Notes under the pieces: generated by a model | What the model was told of the DNA's origin: nothing | The model's database searches: none | What the model saw: the letters and a program-made list of their open reading frames with translations, nothing else | Translations under genes and position numbers: made by a program | NCBI GenBank assembly: GCA_014763715.1 | Contig: JACXUV010000011.1 | Coordinates: 1 to 64,000, forward strand | Direction: 5' to 3' | Origin: Rhodobacterales bacterium | Lineage (GTDB): Bacteria; Pseudomonadota; Alphaproteobacteria; Caulobacterales; Hyphomonadaceae | DNA length: 64,000 bases | Shown: one piece after another, positions 7,663-16,623 of the stretch | Numbering within the stretch: position 1 is the first letter of the stretch | Layout: the number at the start of each line of letters is the position of its first letter

Positions 7663-8700
7663 CTATTCAGCCGGCACATTGTCCGGCTTGGCGGCAGGGC
7701 GCTTGTCGAACTTGGTCCAGACGCCATCGTCGCCGTGCCAGTCGCCCTTCGTGGCGCCCTTGGAATATTCCGTGGCGCGCTGTTCGAAGAAGTTGGCGTG
7801 CTCGACACCGTTGAGGATTTCCGTCAGCCACGGGATCGGGTGCTTGGTGATGCCGTAGATCGGCTCCAGCTTCAGCTGGCCAAGGCGCCAGTCCGCGATG
7901 TAACGGATGTAGTTCTTGATGTCGTCGGCGGTCATGCCTTCGACCGGGCCCATCTCGAAAGCAAGCTCGATGAACTTGTCTTCCAGGCTGACCACGGTGC
8001 GGCAGCATTCGCGGATGCGCTCGCGCAGCTCATCATTCATCACGCCCGTTTCGGCGCAGAATGTATGGAACAGCTTGATCATGCCTTCGCAGTGCAGCGA
8101 CTCGTCACGCACCGACCAGCTGACGATCTGGCCCATGCCCTTCATCTTGTTGAAGCGCGGGAAGTTCATCAGCATGGCGAAGGATGCGAACAACTGCAGA
8201 CCTTCCGTGAACGCACCAAAGACGGCCATGGAGACAGCAATGTCTTCATTCGTCTTGGTGTCGAACTGGCCGAGATAGTCGTGCTTCGCCGCCATCTCCT
8301 TGTATTCCATGAACGCGGAGAATTCGCTGTCCGGCATGCCGATGGTTTCCAGCAGCAGGGCATAGGCCGCGATGTGGATCGTCTCCATATTGGAGAAGGA
8401 CGACAGCATCATGGACACTTCCACTGGTTTGAACAGCGGCATGTAGTGTTCCATATAGTTGGCGCCGACCTCGACATCCGACTGGGTGAAGAAGCGGAAG
8501 ATCTGCGTCAGCAGGTTACGCTCGGCATCCGACAGTTTGACCGCCCAGTCCTTGCAGTCCTCGCCCAGCGGCACCTCTTCCGGCATCCAGTGGACCTGCT
8601 GCTGCTTTTTCCAGAAGTCATACGCCCACGGGTAGCGGAACGGCTTGTAGGCCAGGCTGGGGGTCAGCAGTCCGGGAAGCGAAGAATCGGTGGCAGCCAT
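7663..8700 (-). CDS. nrdB: Class Ia ribonucleotide reductase, beta subunit
   Basis: NrdB supplies the diiron-tyrosyl radical that the alpha subunit uses to reduce ribonucleoside diphosphates to deoxyribonucleotides. The start at 8700 is chosen because AAGGAGG lies six bases ahead; the in-frame codon at 8718 overlaps that site. In the 345-residue product the likely metal ligands are Asp75, Glu106, His109, Glu166, Glu200 and His203. The radical tyrosine is Tyr113, in the ETIHIAAY motif. No N-terminal ATP-cone is present. nrdA is not adjacent but lies at 21213-23081. Two NrdR-like boxes precede the gene. Confidence 0.95.
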   Translation of the reverse strand: MAATDSSLPGLLTPSLAYKPFRYPWAYDFWKKQQQVHWMPEEVPLGEDCKDWAVKLSDAERNLLTQIFRFFTQSDVEVGANYMEHYMPLFKPVEVSMMLSSFSNMETIHIAAYALLLETIGMPDSEFSAFMEYKEMAAKHDYLGQFDTKTNEDIAVSMAVFGAFTEGLQLFASFAMLMNFPRFNKMKGMGQIVSWSVRDESLHCEGMIKLFHTFCAETGVMNDELRERIRECCRTVVSLEDKFIELAFEMGPVEGMTADDIKNYIRYIADWRLGQLKLEPIYGITKHPIPWLTEILNGVEHANFFEQRATEYSKGATKGDWHGDDGVWTKFDKRPAAKPDNVPAE

Positions 8701-8742
8701 GATGGGCCTCCTTGGCAAGCGAGTCGGTTATATGGGCAATCA

Positions 8743-8790
8743 ACACCACATATAGTGCTTAAGAAGCGTTAATCACGCAAGATGCAGGGT
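8743..8790 (-). promoter_or_regulatory. Tandem NrdR boxes upstream of nrdB
   Basis: The reverse strand of 8743-8758 reads GCACTATATGTGGTGT, a close match to the NrdR consensus acaCwAtATaTwGtgt. A weaker copy, acgcaagatgcagggt, lies at 8775-8790. The two start 32 bases apart, the usual about-three-helical-turn spacing for NrdR pairs. NrdR represses ribonucleotide reductase genes when dATP is high. The first box is well supported; the second is inferred from spacing and partial match. Confidence 0.78.
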
Positions 8791-8892
8791 GTCGCATGCG
8801 ACGCCTGTCCACAGCCTTGCGCACAGGAAAGGCGGTCGACGGGCAGAAACATAGCACGCTATGGCAGGGACCAGAACAAGCTGGGCCGGGTT

Positions 8893-10608
8893 TCACGCCC
8901 CATCCAGCATCGCCAGCGCCTTGGTCTGCGCCGTCTGGATGTCCGGTTCCACGTAGACATGCGGCGGTTCAACACCGTGGGCCGCGAGGGCGGCTTCGTT
9001 GGCGGGGCTGAGGCCGGTGAGCCAGACGGCGATCTTCCGCCGATGGGCCGCCTCGACCAGGCCTTCAATCGTGTGGGCGGCTGTCGAATCGACAAAGGGC
9101 ACAGCCGAGAAGTCCACGATCAGAGCGCGGTGCTGGTCTCCGATCCGGTCCAGCACAGAGCCGATCGTGGCCGCCGCGCCGAAGAAGAAGGCGCCGGAGA
9201 TCCGGTAGACAACCACATCGCGGCGGGTGCCGGTCGCCTCGTCATAGGGCACGCGGGCGCGCACATTGTCCGCCTCGTCAGGGCGCACCAGCGGCGCGCC
9301 AAGTTCCACGCTGGCCGCCTGCGACATGCGCTGGATGAACAGGGCGGAGCCAAGCGCGAAGCCGACGATGATGGCTTCGGTCAGGTCGCGGAACACCGTG
9401 AGGCCAAAGGTGGCGAGCAGCACCGCCGCATCCCCTTTCGAGGCATTCAACAGCCGCCAGAAGGCGTGCTTCTCGAACATGTTCCAGGCGACAACCGCCA
9501 GCACGCCTGCCAGCGCCGCCATGGGAATGAAGGCAATCAGCGGCGCCGCAACGATCATCATGACCAGCAGGAAAACCGAGTGCAGCATGCCGGCAACCGG
9601 GCCATGCGCCCCTGCCCGCACATTCGTCGCGGTGCGGGCGATCGTGCCGGTCACACAGATGCCGCCGAACAGGGCCGAGCCGATATTGGCCGCGCCTTGT
9701 GCCACCAGTTCGCAATTGGAGCGGTGCCGCCGCCCGGTCATCCCGTCCGCCACCACGGCTGACAGCAAGGATTCGATGGCCCCAAGCAGGGTAAAGGAGA
9801 TGGCCGCAGGCAGTACGTCCATGACCTTTTCCACTGAGAAGACCGGCACATGGGGCATGGGCAGTCCCGCCGGCATGGCGCCGAAACGCGTGCCGATCGT
9901 CGCAATGTCCAGCTTTGCCAGCGCCGTCACCAGGGCAGCCAGCACAACAGCCATCAGGATGCCCGGCCAGCCGGGGCGATACCGCTTCAGCGTGAAGATG
10001 ATCGCCATCGTGCCAGCGGCAATGGCAAAGGCATGCCAGTCTGCCGTCGGCGCGGCAGCGGCCAGCACAGGCAGCTTCTCAAGGAAAGGCCCCGGTTCCG
10101 GCGCGGCCAGCGTCAGGCCGAACAGGTCCTTCAGCTGGCTGGAGCCGATGATGATGGCGATGCCCGCGGTGAAGCCCACGGTGACGGGATAAGGCACGAA
10201 CTTCACGAACGTCCCCAGCCGCAACCAGCCCGCGAGGGCCAGCATGATACCGGACAGCAGGACGGCCAGGATCAGCCCGTCCATGCCATGGGTCGCGGCC
10301 GTCGTGTTGACGAGCACGATGAAGGCGCCCGCAGGTCCGCCGATCTGGAACCGGCTGCCGCCCAAGGCCGAAACGAGGAAGCCGCCAATGATCGCCGTGA
10401 TCAGACCCTGCGCCGGGCTCGCCCCTGAAGCAACGGCTATGGCGATGGATAATGGCAGGGCCACGATGGCGACGGTGAGACCGGCAATCGCATCGGCGCG
10501 CAGCTGTGACAGGCCGTAGCCCTCCCGCAGCACCGTAAGGAGCTTTGGCGTAAAAAGGTCTGAAAAGCTTGGCGCTGGCGGCGCCGTCTTCTGTGTAAAA
10601 GATGTCAT
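8893..10608 (-). CDS. SulP-family anion transporter with STAS domain
   Basis: This 571-residue inner-membrane protein has the SulP signature near residue 40-110 (LRADAIAGLTVAIVALPLSI, then GGSRFQIGGPAGAFIVLV). About ten further hydrophobic spans follow. A cytoplasmic STAS domain closes it (about residues 440-560), with the ALIVDFSAVPFVDSTAAHTIEGL-type core. SulP proteins move sulfate, bicarbonate or dicarboxylates, and the substrate cannot be read from sequence. There is no carbonic anhydrase or sulfate gene beside it. It starts at the ATG at 10608 and is separated from the Kef-type antiporter gene by 76 bases, same strand. Confidence 0.92.
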   Translation of the reverse strand: MTSFTQKTAPPAPSFSDLFTPKLLTVLREGYGLSQLRADAIAGLTVAIVALPLSIAIAVASGASPAQGLITAIIGGFLVSALGGSRFQIGGPAGAFIVLVNTTAATHGMDGLILAVLLSGIMLALAGWLRLGTFVKFVPYPVTVGFTAGIAIIIGSSQLKDLFGLTLAAPEPGPFLEKLPVLAAAAPTADWHAFAIAAGTMAIIFTLKRYRPGWPGILMAVVLAALVTALAKLDIATIGTRFGAMPAGLPMPHVPVFSVEKVMDVLPAAISFTLLGAIESLLSAVVADGMTGRRHRSNCELVAQGAANIGSALFGGICVTGTIARTATNVRAGAHGPVAGMLHSVFLLVMMIVAAPLIAFIPMAALAGVLAVVAWNMFEKHAFWRLLNASKGDAAVLLATFGLTVFRDLTEAIIVGFALGSALFIQRMSQAASVELGAPLVRPDEADNVRARVPYDEATGTRRDVVVYRISGAFFFGAAATIGSVLDRIGDQHRALIVDFSAVPFVDSTAAHTIEGLVEAAHRRKIAVWLTGLSPANEAALAAHGVEPPHVYVEPDIQTAQTKALAMLDGA

Positions 10609-10684
10609 GGCTGACCTGCCCCGCTATCCGCGAATGCATACCTATTACACGACCAGAAGGTGTAAGCGAAAGAGGCGATACACC

Positions 10685-12430
10685 TCAGGCTTGTTCCAGC
10701 ATGGCCTTCCGGTATTCGGCGTCACGTTCCGCGCCGATAAGGGAGCGGACAGTTTCTGGCGGATAACCGAACTGCTCCAGCGCACGCGCTGACATCTGCA
10801 GCCCGGCCTCGATGGCATCCGGCACGACGTGGGTGGCCCCTGCCTCGAACAGGCTGCGTGAATGGTCGGCATCCTGCGCGCGGGCCAGAATCGGGATTTC
10901 CGGGCGGAACCGGCGCACGGCCCGGACGATATGTTCGGCGGCCTTCGGGTCGTCGAGGGTCACCACCACCATGGCCGCCCCTTCGAGCCCGGCCTTTTTC
11001 AGGATCTCCTTGCGGGCGCCATCGCCGAAATAGACGCTCCATCCCTGCTTGCGCAGGCGCGCCACCGTGTCCGGCCGGCTATCGAGCGCGACAACACGTG
11101 TGTGCTCCTCGTCCAGGATGCGGGCAACCGCCTGCCCCACCCGGCCAAAACCGGCGATGATGACGTGGCCTTCCAGCTCTGCCTTCTCGGCTGGCAGCGG
11201 GACAGTGGTCCCTTTCCCCTTGCTCCGCATACGGCCCACCAGGATGCGGGAGCCGCGCCAAGTGACAGGGATCAGCAACATGGACAGGCCCGCCACGGCA
11301 GACACCAGCGTTGCCTGCTCCCCGCCGATCACGCCACCTGCAACGCCCGCCGCAAGCACGACAAAGGCGAACTCGCCTGCGGGTGCCAGCAGGCCCGCCG
11401 TTTCCGTGGCAAGTTCAGCGCTACGTCCGAAAATCCGGATCGCGGCCCAGGCGATGGCGTACTTGATCACCAGCAACACGATCAGTCCAGCCAGAACCAG
11501 CGGCCATTTCTGCGCGATGACGCCCAGGTCCAGCCCCAGGCCGACGGTCATGAAGAACAGGCCCAGCAACAGGCCCTTGAACGGGTCCAGGTCCACTTCT
11601 GTCTGGTGCTTGAATTCCGTCTCGCCCAGCATCAGGCCAGCGAGGAAGGCACCAAGCGCGATGGACAGGCCCGCACTCGCCGTCAGCACGGCCGCCCCCA
11701 CCACGGTGAGCAGCGTGATCGCCATCAGGAAATCCCGCCCGCCCGCATCGGCCGCCATCTTGAACAGATGGCGCAGCAGGAAACGCCCGATCACCAGAAG
11801 GATGCCGACCGCCAGCACGCCCTGTACCACGGCCTCCAGCAGCACGGCGCCAAGATTGCCGCCGGCATCGGACGAGGCAAAGCCGACAAAGATCAGGATC
11901 GGGGCGACCAGAATGTCCTGAAACAGCAGGACCCCCAGAGCCGAGCGCCCAACTGGCGCGGATGCCTGGTGGCTGGACGTCAGCATCTGCATCACGACAG
12001 CTGTGGATGACAGGGCCAGCGCAAGGCCGACAATGATGGCCGCCGTCATGTCAAAGTCGAAGACCGTCGCCATGAGCGCCAGCAGGATCGCACTGGCCGC
12101 CGCCTGCACGATGCCGGCACCGAACACGATGCGCCGCAGGGACCAGAGCTGCTCCACAGACAGTTCCAGCCCCAGAAGGAACAGAAGGAACAGCACGCCC
12201 AGCTCCGCGAAAGGCGCTGCAGCTTCGGGCTCAGCAATGGTAAACAGGCCCAGCGGCGCCCACGTATCGGAAAAGGAGCCAAGCCCCCATGGCCCCAGCG
12301 CCACACCGGCCAGGATGAACCCCACCACGGCAGGCAGCTTCAGCATCCGGAGGGCGGGAACGACCAGACCTGCAGCAATGAGGAAGACCAGAGCGTCCTT
12401 GATGAGGATCTCGTGACTTCCTTCGTGCAT
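10685..12430 (-). CDS. Kef-type (CPA2) monovalent cation:proton antiporter with TrkA-N domain
   Basis: The start at 12430 is preferred, because GAGG lies eight bases ahead; the 12475 codon adds a charged stretch without a ribosome binding site. The 581-residue protein has about twelve membrane spans (to about residue 375). It then has a Rossmann RCK/TrkA-N domain starting at HVIIAGFGRVGQAVARIL, with the GxGxxG nucleotide-binding loop and a following VALDSRPD acidic end. This is the KefB/KefC architecture of glutathione-gated potassium efflux, but no KefF/KefG partner is nearby. It is divergent from the hydrolase gene at 12598. Confidence 0.9.
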   Translation of the reverse strand: MHEGSHEILIKDALVFLIAAGLVVPALRMLKLPAVVGFILAGVALGPWGLGSFSDTWAPLGLFTIAEPEAAAPFAELGVLFLLFLLGLELSVEQLWSLRRIVFGAGIVQAAASAILLALMATVFDFDMTAAIIVGLALALSSTAVVMQMLTSSHQASAPVGRSALGVLLFQDILVAPILIFVGFASSDAGGNLGAVLLEAVVQGVLAVGILLVIGRFLLRHLFKMAADAGGRDFLMAITLLTVVGAAVLTASAGLSIALGAFLAGLMLGETEFKHQTEVDLDPFKGLLLGLFFMTVGLGLDLGVIAQKWPLVLAGLIVLLVIKYAIAWAAIRIFGRSAELATETAGLLAPAGEFAFVVLAAGVAGGVIGGEQATLVSAVAGLSMLLIPVTWRGSRILVGRMRSKGKGTTVPLPAEKAELEGHVIIAGFGRVGQAVARILDEEHTRVVALDSRPDTVARLRKQGWSVYFGDGARKEILKKAGLEGAAMVVVTLDDPKAAEHIVRAVRRFRPEIPILARAQDADHSRSLFEAGATHVVPDAIEAGLQMSARALEQFGYPPETVRSLIGAERDAEYRKAMLEQA

Positions 12431-12597
12431 GCAGAATTCCTCTTTATCCCGATCTGACGGCCCCGGTGCCGTCACAATTGCATTCTATCGGACCGGGCCT
12501 GAACTTGCCTAGGGAAGACATTACGTTGCAGCAAGAATCAACGAAAATCCTGCCCCATAGCGTTCCATGCCTGCCAGCAGTATGGAAGGTACCTGCC

Positions 12598-13452
12598 ATG
12601 CGTTTTCTGTCTGCCCTGCTTGTTTGCCTGTTTGCCTGGATGGCTGTGCCCGGTCTTGCCTCGGCCAAGGTCTATCGCGACGTGGTCTACAATCACATGC
12701 CACGGATCAGCGACGGCAACTTCACCATGGATATCTATGCACCGGACGAAGCAGAGGAACTGCCGATCGTCATCATGGTGCATGGCGGGGCCTGGACCTA
12801 TGGCAACAAGCAGAACGCCATCGGCCCCAAACAGGCCGAGTTCTTCACCAATGCCGGCTTTATCTATGTGTCGATCAATTACCGGCTGGCACCCGATCAC
12901 CCGTTCCCGGCCCAGGTGGAAGACCTCGCCTCGGCCATCGCCTTCCTCTACCGCAATGCCGACGATTATGGGGGCGATCCGGATTCCATCTTCCTGATGG
13001 GGCATTCCTCAGGCGCACACTCCGTCGCGCTGGTCTCGATCGACCCGCAATACCTGCGCGCGGAAGGGCTTGGCCTCGGCGTGATCAAGGGCACCGTGCC
13101 GCTGGATGGGGCGTCCTACAATCTCGTACGCACCGGCGAGAAGAAAGGCGAACTGCCCCGCTTCTACCGCCCGGCCTTTGGCGGCAAGGAAACGACATGG
13201 CGGCTCGCCTCCCCGACCCTGCAGATCATGGACGGCCGGCGCATTCCGCCCATGCTGATCCTCTATGTCGACCGGCCCGTCTCCCCCAGCCGCGCAAAGG
13301 AGCTGGCAGAAACGCTGCGCGCCCATGGCTATGAGGCCGAAGCGGTGGAGGCGAAGAAGCGCACCCACAAGAGCCTCAACAAAAACCTCGGCACTGAGGG
13401 CGATACAATCGCCCCAAGGATCGTGAATTTCTTCCGCAGCCAGATGGACTAG
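12598..13452 (+). CDS. Secreted alpha/beta hydrolase (esterase/lipase-like)
   Basis: The start at 12598 opens a signal peptide (MRFLSALLVCLFAWM..., cut near ASA at about residue 23) and has a GGAAGG site ahead; earlier in-frame codons lack both. The 284-residue product has the oxyanion-hole motif HGGAW and the nucleophile elbow GHSSG. It also has SINYRLAPDHPFPAQ, typical of the hormone-sensitive-lipase/BD-FAE-like group. A late HKSLN histidine could complete the triad. The likely role is periplasmic ester hydrolysis; the substrate is unknown. Its TAG stop overlaps that of the convergent next gene in one CTAG. Confidence 0.87.
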   Translation: MRFLSALLVCLFAWMAVPGLASAKVYRDVVYNHMPRISDGNFTMDIYAPDEAEELPIVIMVHGGAWTYGNKQNAIGPKQAEFFTNAGFIYVSINYRLAPDHPFPAQVEDLASAIAFLYRNADDYGGDPDSIFLMGHSSGAHSVALVSIDPQYLRAEGLGLGVIKGTVPLDGASYNLVRTGEKKGELPRFYRPAFGGKETTWRLASPTLQIMDGRRIPPMLILYVDRPVSPSRAKELAETLRAHGYEAEAVEAKKRTHKSLNKNLGTEGDTIAPRIVNFFRSQMD

Positions 13453-15722
13453 GCATTCAGGCCCGCGGCCAGTATCCGCAGCGGCGGGATCAGTTGCTGG
13501 ATTTTGTGATCCGTAGTTATGCCCGGGTCATAGCGCTGGATCTGTTGCAGAATGGCGATGGCCGCGCGCACGCCCTGCTTCGTCGGCTGGCGGCGCGCAA
13601 TCCGATCAATCGCTTCGACTGCCGCAACCCTGGTATACTGGTAGGCATCCGGGTTTGACCGGCCCGCCACATCCGCCAGGGTTTCGATGACTTCCTCGTC
13701 AGGCTGGCAACGCATCAGCAGCACGATGATCCTTTTCTTGAACTCCCGAAGGCCCGCCCGCTTCGCCGTGTGGAACAGGATCGAGCGCAGAACTTCAATC
13801 GACAGGTTTACCGCAGCAGGATTGTCGACGAGATCCGTCTCGATCCGGTCAATCAGCGTATAAAGCTCCGATTCCGGCGCGATCTTCTCCGCCATATTGT
13901 CCAACAGGACGAGACGTGGCGTAAGGTCGAAGCCCGGACGCTCGACCGCGATCGCGGCAATGAAGGCACGGGCGACCGGGTCCTTGTATTCCCCATGCAT
14001 CTGGCCAAGCCGGTCTGCATTGTAGCGGCGGAAATCCACCAGCCCCGGACGGGAGGACTGGACCGAAAGGTCAAAGTGGATGTCGTGGGCCTGTTGTGGC
14101 GTCGTGTGCTTCTCAGGCCAAGGCACACCGGGACGCAGGCAGGCCATCATGGTGCGGCGCAGTTCGGTTTTCTCCACAAACGTATCGAGCCGGTCGATCA
14201 GGCCCGGACGGTAAGCGTTCCCGGGGTCTGTGCCAGCCTTGTAGAGCCGCTTCTGCTGGCGGTTACGGCCGGAGATGGAGATTGCCTGCAACAGCGAGGC
14301 AATGAGAACGAGGTCCACCGTCGAACGGGCCATGAAGACCGCATGGCGCGCGGCCACCGTGTCCTGGAAACCGATGATAGGCGCGCCTTCCTTCTGCTGT
14401 CCGAAATTGTAGATCTCTGCCCAGTCTACAATCGGGACGGCCTTGGCCAGCGTGATGCCGAAGAAACCGAACCAGTCGAGGAAGTGCGTCTCCTCCGCCT
14501 TTGGCAGGGTGAACATGTTCTCTGCGAACAGGCCGCTGAAATGTGCATCCTTCATCATGATCGGGATCAGGAAGAAAACGAACAGGAAGCCCAGCAGCGT
14601 CTCGTCACGGTAATCTTCCCGCATGGTGGTACGATAAGGCGTGGTCGGTTTGAAGTCTGTCAGGGCGGCCAGGGCGCGATCATCCTCCACCCAGCTCCAC
14701 AGACGCGAAACCGAGACCGCGGCCAGAACACCTAAAGCGCAAGGGATCAGCCCCCATTGCGGCGGCAGGTACCAGCCCAGCAGGCAAAGGCTGACCAGCA
14801 TCGTGCCGAGAATGCCGTATCGCGCCGCCACGGACCGATGCTCCATGCCGGCCATGACGGCCACGATCCGCACAAGGAAAGAATCGACCGCATCATAGAA
14901 GGCCGCCAGCGGCCGGGCTGCGCGAGCCCCGGCCCCGAACACGCGGCTCAGCCATTTCACGGGCAGCAATTCCGACAAAGGATCCAGGAAGACGACAATG
15001 GCAAAGGCACCGACGACGACAAAGCCGATGATCACGCCGATCAGATTGTCGAAGGAGAACGTGTCGTTGAACATGCCGGCGGCGATGGCAAAGCCGATCA
15101 GGCTGCCCACCAGAAGCGTGGCGACCAGCGCGCCCATGGCCTCGGCATCCCGGGAGTCGTTCATCCCATCGATAATGGCCAGTGCCGCATCGTTCTTGCG
15201 GCGCTCCTCCGCCTGAAAGCGGGACAGGTTCGCGGCATTCCAGGCGAGCGGCACGAAGACCAGCGCCAGAACCGCAAAGACGCAGGCGATGAAGGGCGGG
15301 CTGCGCAGCGAAGCCGCTGACAGGCCGAACCACTCCCCTCCCCAGACCGTCAGCACGGCCACCCCGCCAGCCAGACAGGCCAGAAGGCTCAGGCAGGCGA
15401 TTGGCAGGCGCAGCGATGGGCCATGGGCAAAATTGTCCCGCGAGTCCCGCAGGAGCAGTATCAGAGGCAGCCAGAACAGGGCCGTGCCGCTCAGGAACCA
15501 GAGCTTGGCGCCTGACGTTTCCAACACGGGCTGGCCGGAAAAAGTGTGCCAGAAGACAAGCGCCGTCAGTCCCGCGAACGCGCCCAGTGCCCACAGCACG
15601 AAAGGCGTCTGGCGCCAGGCGCGGAAACTCTGCCAGCGGCCGGGCGCACGCGCCTCCGCAATGGCGCCTTCCCGATCCTCCGTTTCAAGTACGTCATCTG
15701 CCCTGGCTTCCCCATCGGCCAT
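13449..15722 (-). CDS. Large uncharacterised multispan membrane protein
   Basis: The 757-residue protein starts at the ATG at 15722 (GAGG ahead); an upstream in-frame GTG at 15728 is possible. A charged 30-residue N-terminus is followed by hydrophobic spans between about residues 40 and 480, broken by hydrophilic loops. The C-terminal 270 residues are soluble and helical and look like repeat-type helical hairpins (HEAT-like by eye only). I recognise no transporter, kinase or transferase motif. The gene is alone on its strand and meets the hydrolase gene tail to tail. It is real by length and codon use, but its function is unknown. Confidence 0.75.
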   Translation of the reverse strand: MADGEARADDVLETEDREGAIAEARAPGRWQSFRAWRQTPFVLWALGAFAGLTALVFWHTFSGQPVLETSGAKLWFLSGTALFWLPLILLLRDSRDNFAHGPSLRLPIACLSLLACLAGGVAVLTVWGGEWFGLSAASLRSPPFIACVFAVLALVFVPLAWNAANLSRFQAEERRKNDAALAIIDGMNDSRDAEAMGALVATLLVGSLIGFAIAAGMFNDTFSFDNLIGVIIGFVVVGAFAIVVFLDPLSELLPVKWLSRVFGAGARAARPLAAFYDAVDSFLVRIVAVMAGMEHRSVAARYGILGTMLVSLCLLGWYLPPQWGLIPCALGVLAAVSVSRLWSWVEDDRALAALTDFKPTTPYRTTMREDYRDETLLGFLFVFFLIPIMMKDAHFSGLFAENMFTLPKAEETHFLDWFGFFGITLAKAVPIVDWAEIYNFGQQKEGAPIIGFQDTVAARHAVFMARSTVDLVLIASLLQAISISGRNRQQKRLYKAGTDPGNAYRPGLIDRLDTFVEKTELRRTMMACLRPGVPWPEKHTTPQQAHDIHFDLSVQSSRPGLVDFRRYNADRLGQMHGEYKDPVARAFIAAIAVERPGFDLTPRLVLLDNMAEKIAPESELYTLIDRIETDLVDNPAAVNLSIEVLRSILFHTAKRAGLREFKKRIIVLLMRCQPDEEVIETLADVAGRSNPDAYQYTRVAAVEAIDRIARRQPTKQGVRAAIAILQQIQRYDPGITTDHKIQQLIPPLRILAAGLNA

Positions 15723-15804
15723 GGCCACCCCCTCATTGCCTCTCCGTAACGATTTTCACCCGCAGGGAGCCAAAGTCAATTCGACTCCGGGTTGAGGCAG
15801 CAAT

Positions 15805-16500
15805 CTAGTGCAAGCGGCAGGCGCTGGGTGTGTCGAGGCCGAGCATGGGCAGGCCTTCGGCACAAAGCTCGTGGCCGCCTTCCCAGATCATGTGCAGGGC
15901 GACGTAGAGAATGATGGCGAGCCCCGCAAAGGCGATCCAGCGGTAACGGGTGAGCACTTTCGCAATGAAGGACGAGGCGATCCCCATCAGCAGGATCGAC
16001 AGGGCAAGACCGAAGACCAGCACGACCGGATGCTCACGCGCGGCCCCGGCCACGCCCAGCACATTGTCGATCGACATGGACACATCGGCGACGATGATCT
16101 GCGTCACCGCCTGACGCAGCGTCTTGCCGGATTTCTGCCCGGCAACGGTGCCGTCTGCGTTGAGGTCCTCCCCTGCGAGCGCCTCCTCGGCATTGTGCTG
16201 AGCCTCCTCCCTCAGTTCGCGCCACATCTTCCACGCGACCCAGAGGAGCAGCACTCCGCCCGCAAACAGCAGGCCGACGATCAGCAACAGCTCCGCCGCA
16301 ACAAGGGCAAAGGCGATGCGCAGCACGGTCGCGAAGATGATGCCGATCAGGATGGCCTTGCCCCGTTGGTGCTTTTCCAGCCCGGCAGCTGCAAGCCCGA
16401 TCACCACGGCATTGTCGCCCGCCAGAACGAGGTCAATCGCGACAACCGCGAAGAAAGCCTGGATCAGTTCAGGGGTCAGGAAAGTCAGGTCAGAGACCAT
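15805..16500 (-). CDS. TerC-family (YjbE-like) integral membrane protein
   Basis: This 231-residue protein has the two signature acidic motifs of the TerC family in membrane spans: DLVLAGDNAVV near residue 23 and DVSMSIDNVLGVAG near residue 140. About seven hydrophobic spans flank a charged cytoplasmic loop (about residues 95-130). Members such as YjbE, Alx and MeeF are linked to metal ion handling, especially manganese export, and may metallate secreted proteins. The specific ion here is inference. I looked for a yybP-ykoY manganese riboswitch in the leader and did not recognise one. It is transcribed alone, downstream of the sulfatase gene. Confidence 0.88.
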   Translation of the reverse strand: MVSDLTFLTPELIQAFFAVVAIDLVLAGDNAVVIGLAAAGLEKHQRGKAILIGIIFATVLRIAFALVAAELLLIVGLLFAGGVLLLWVAWKMWRELREEAQHNAEEALAGEDLNADGTVAGQKSGKTLRQAVTQIIVADVSMSIDNVLGVAGAAREHPVVLVFGLALSILLMGIASSFIAKVLTRYRWIAFAGLAIILYVALHMIWEGGHELCAEGLPMLGLDTPSACRLH

Positions 16501-16623
16501 GGGCCAAGGGCGCCTTTCAGGAGATCCGGCAGCGTGCCGGAAGCTCAGGCCTCACAATATGGGATGCGCCGGACCGGCCTGCAATGAGGCCTTCTCAGCC
16601 CCATTGCAGACCAGCGGTATGCC

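Noticed and set aside
16501-16623. Possible yybP-ykoY manganese riboswitch before the TerC-family gene
   Set aside because: The gap is GC-rich and I do not find the conserved riboswitch core in it.
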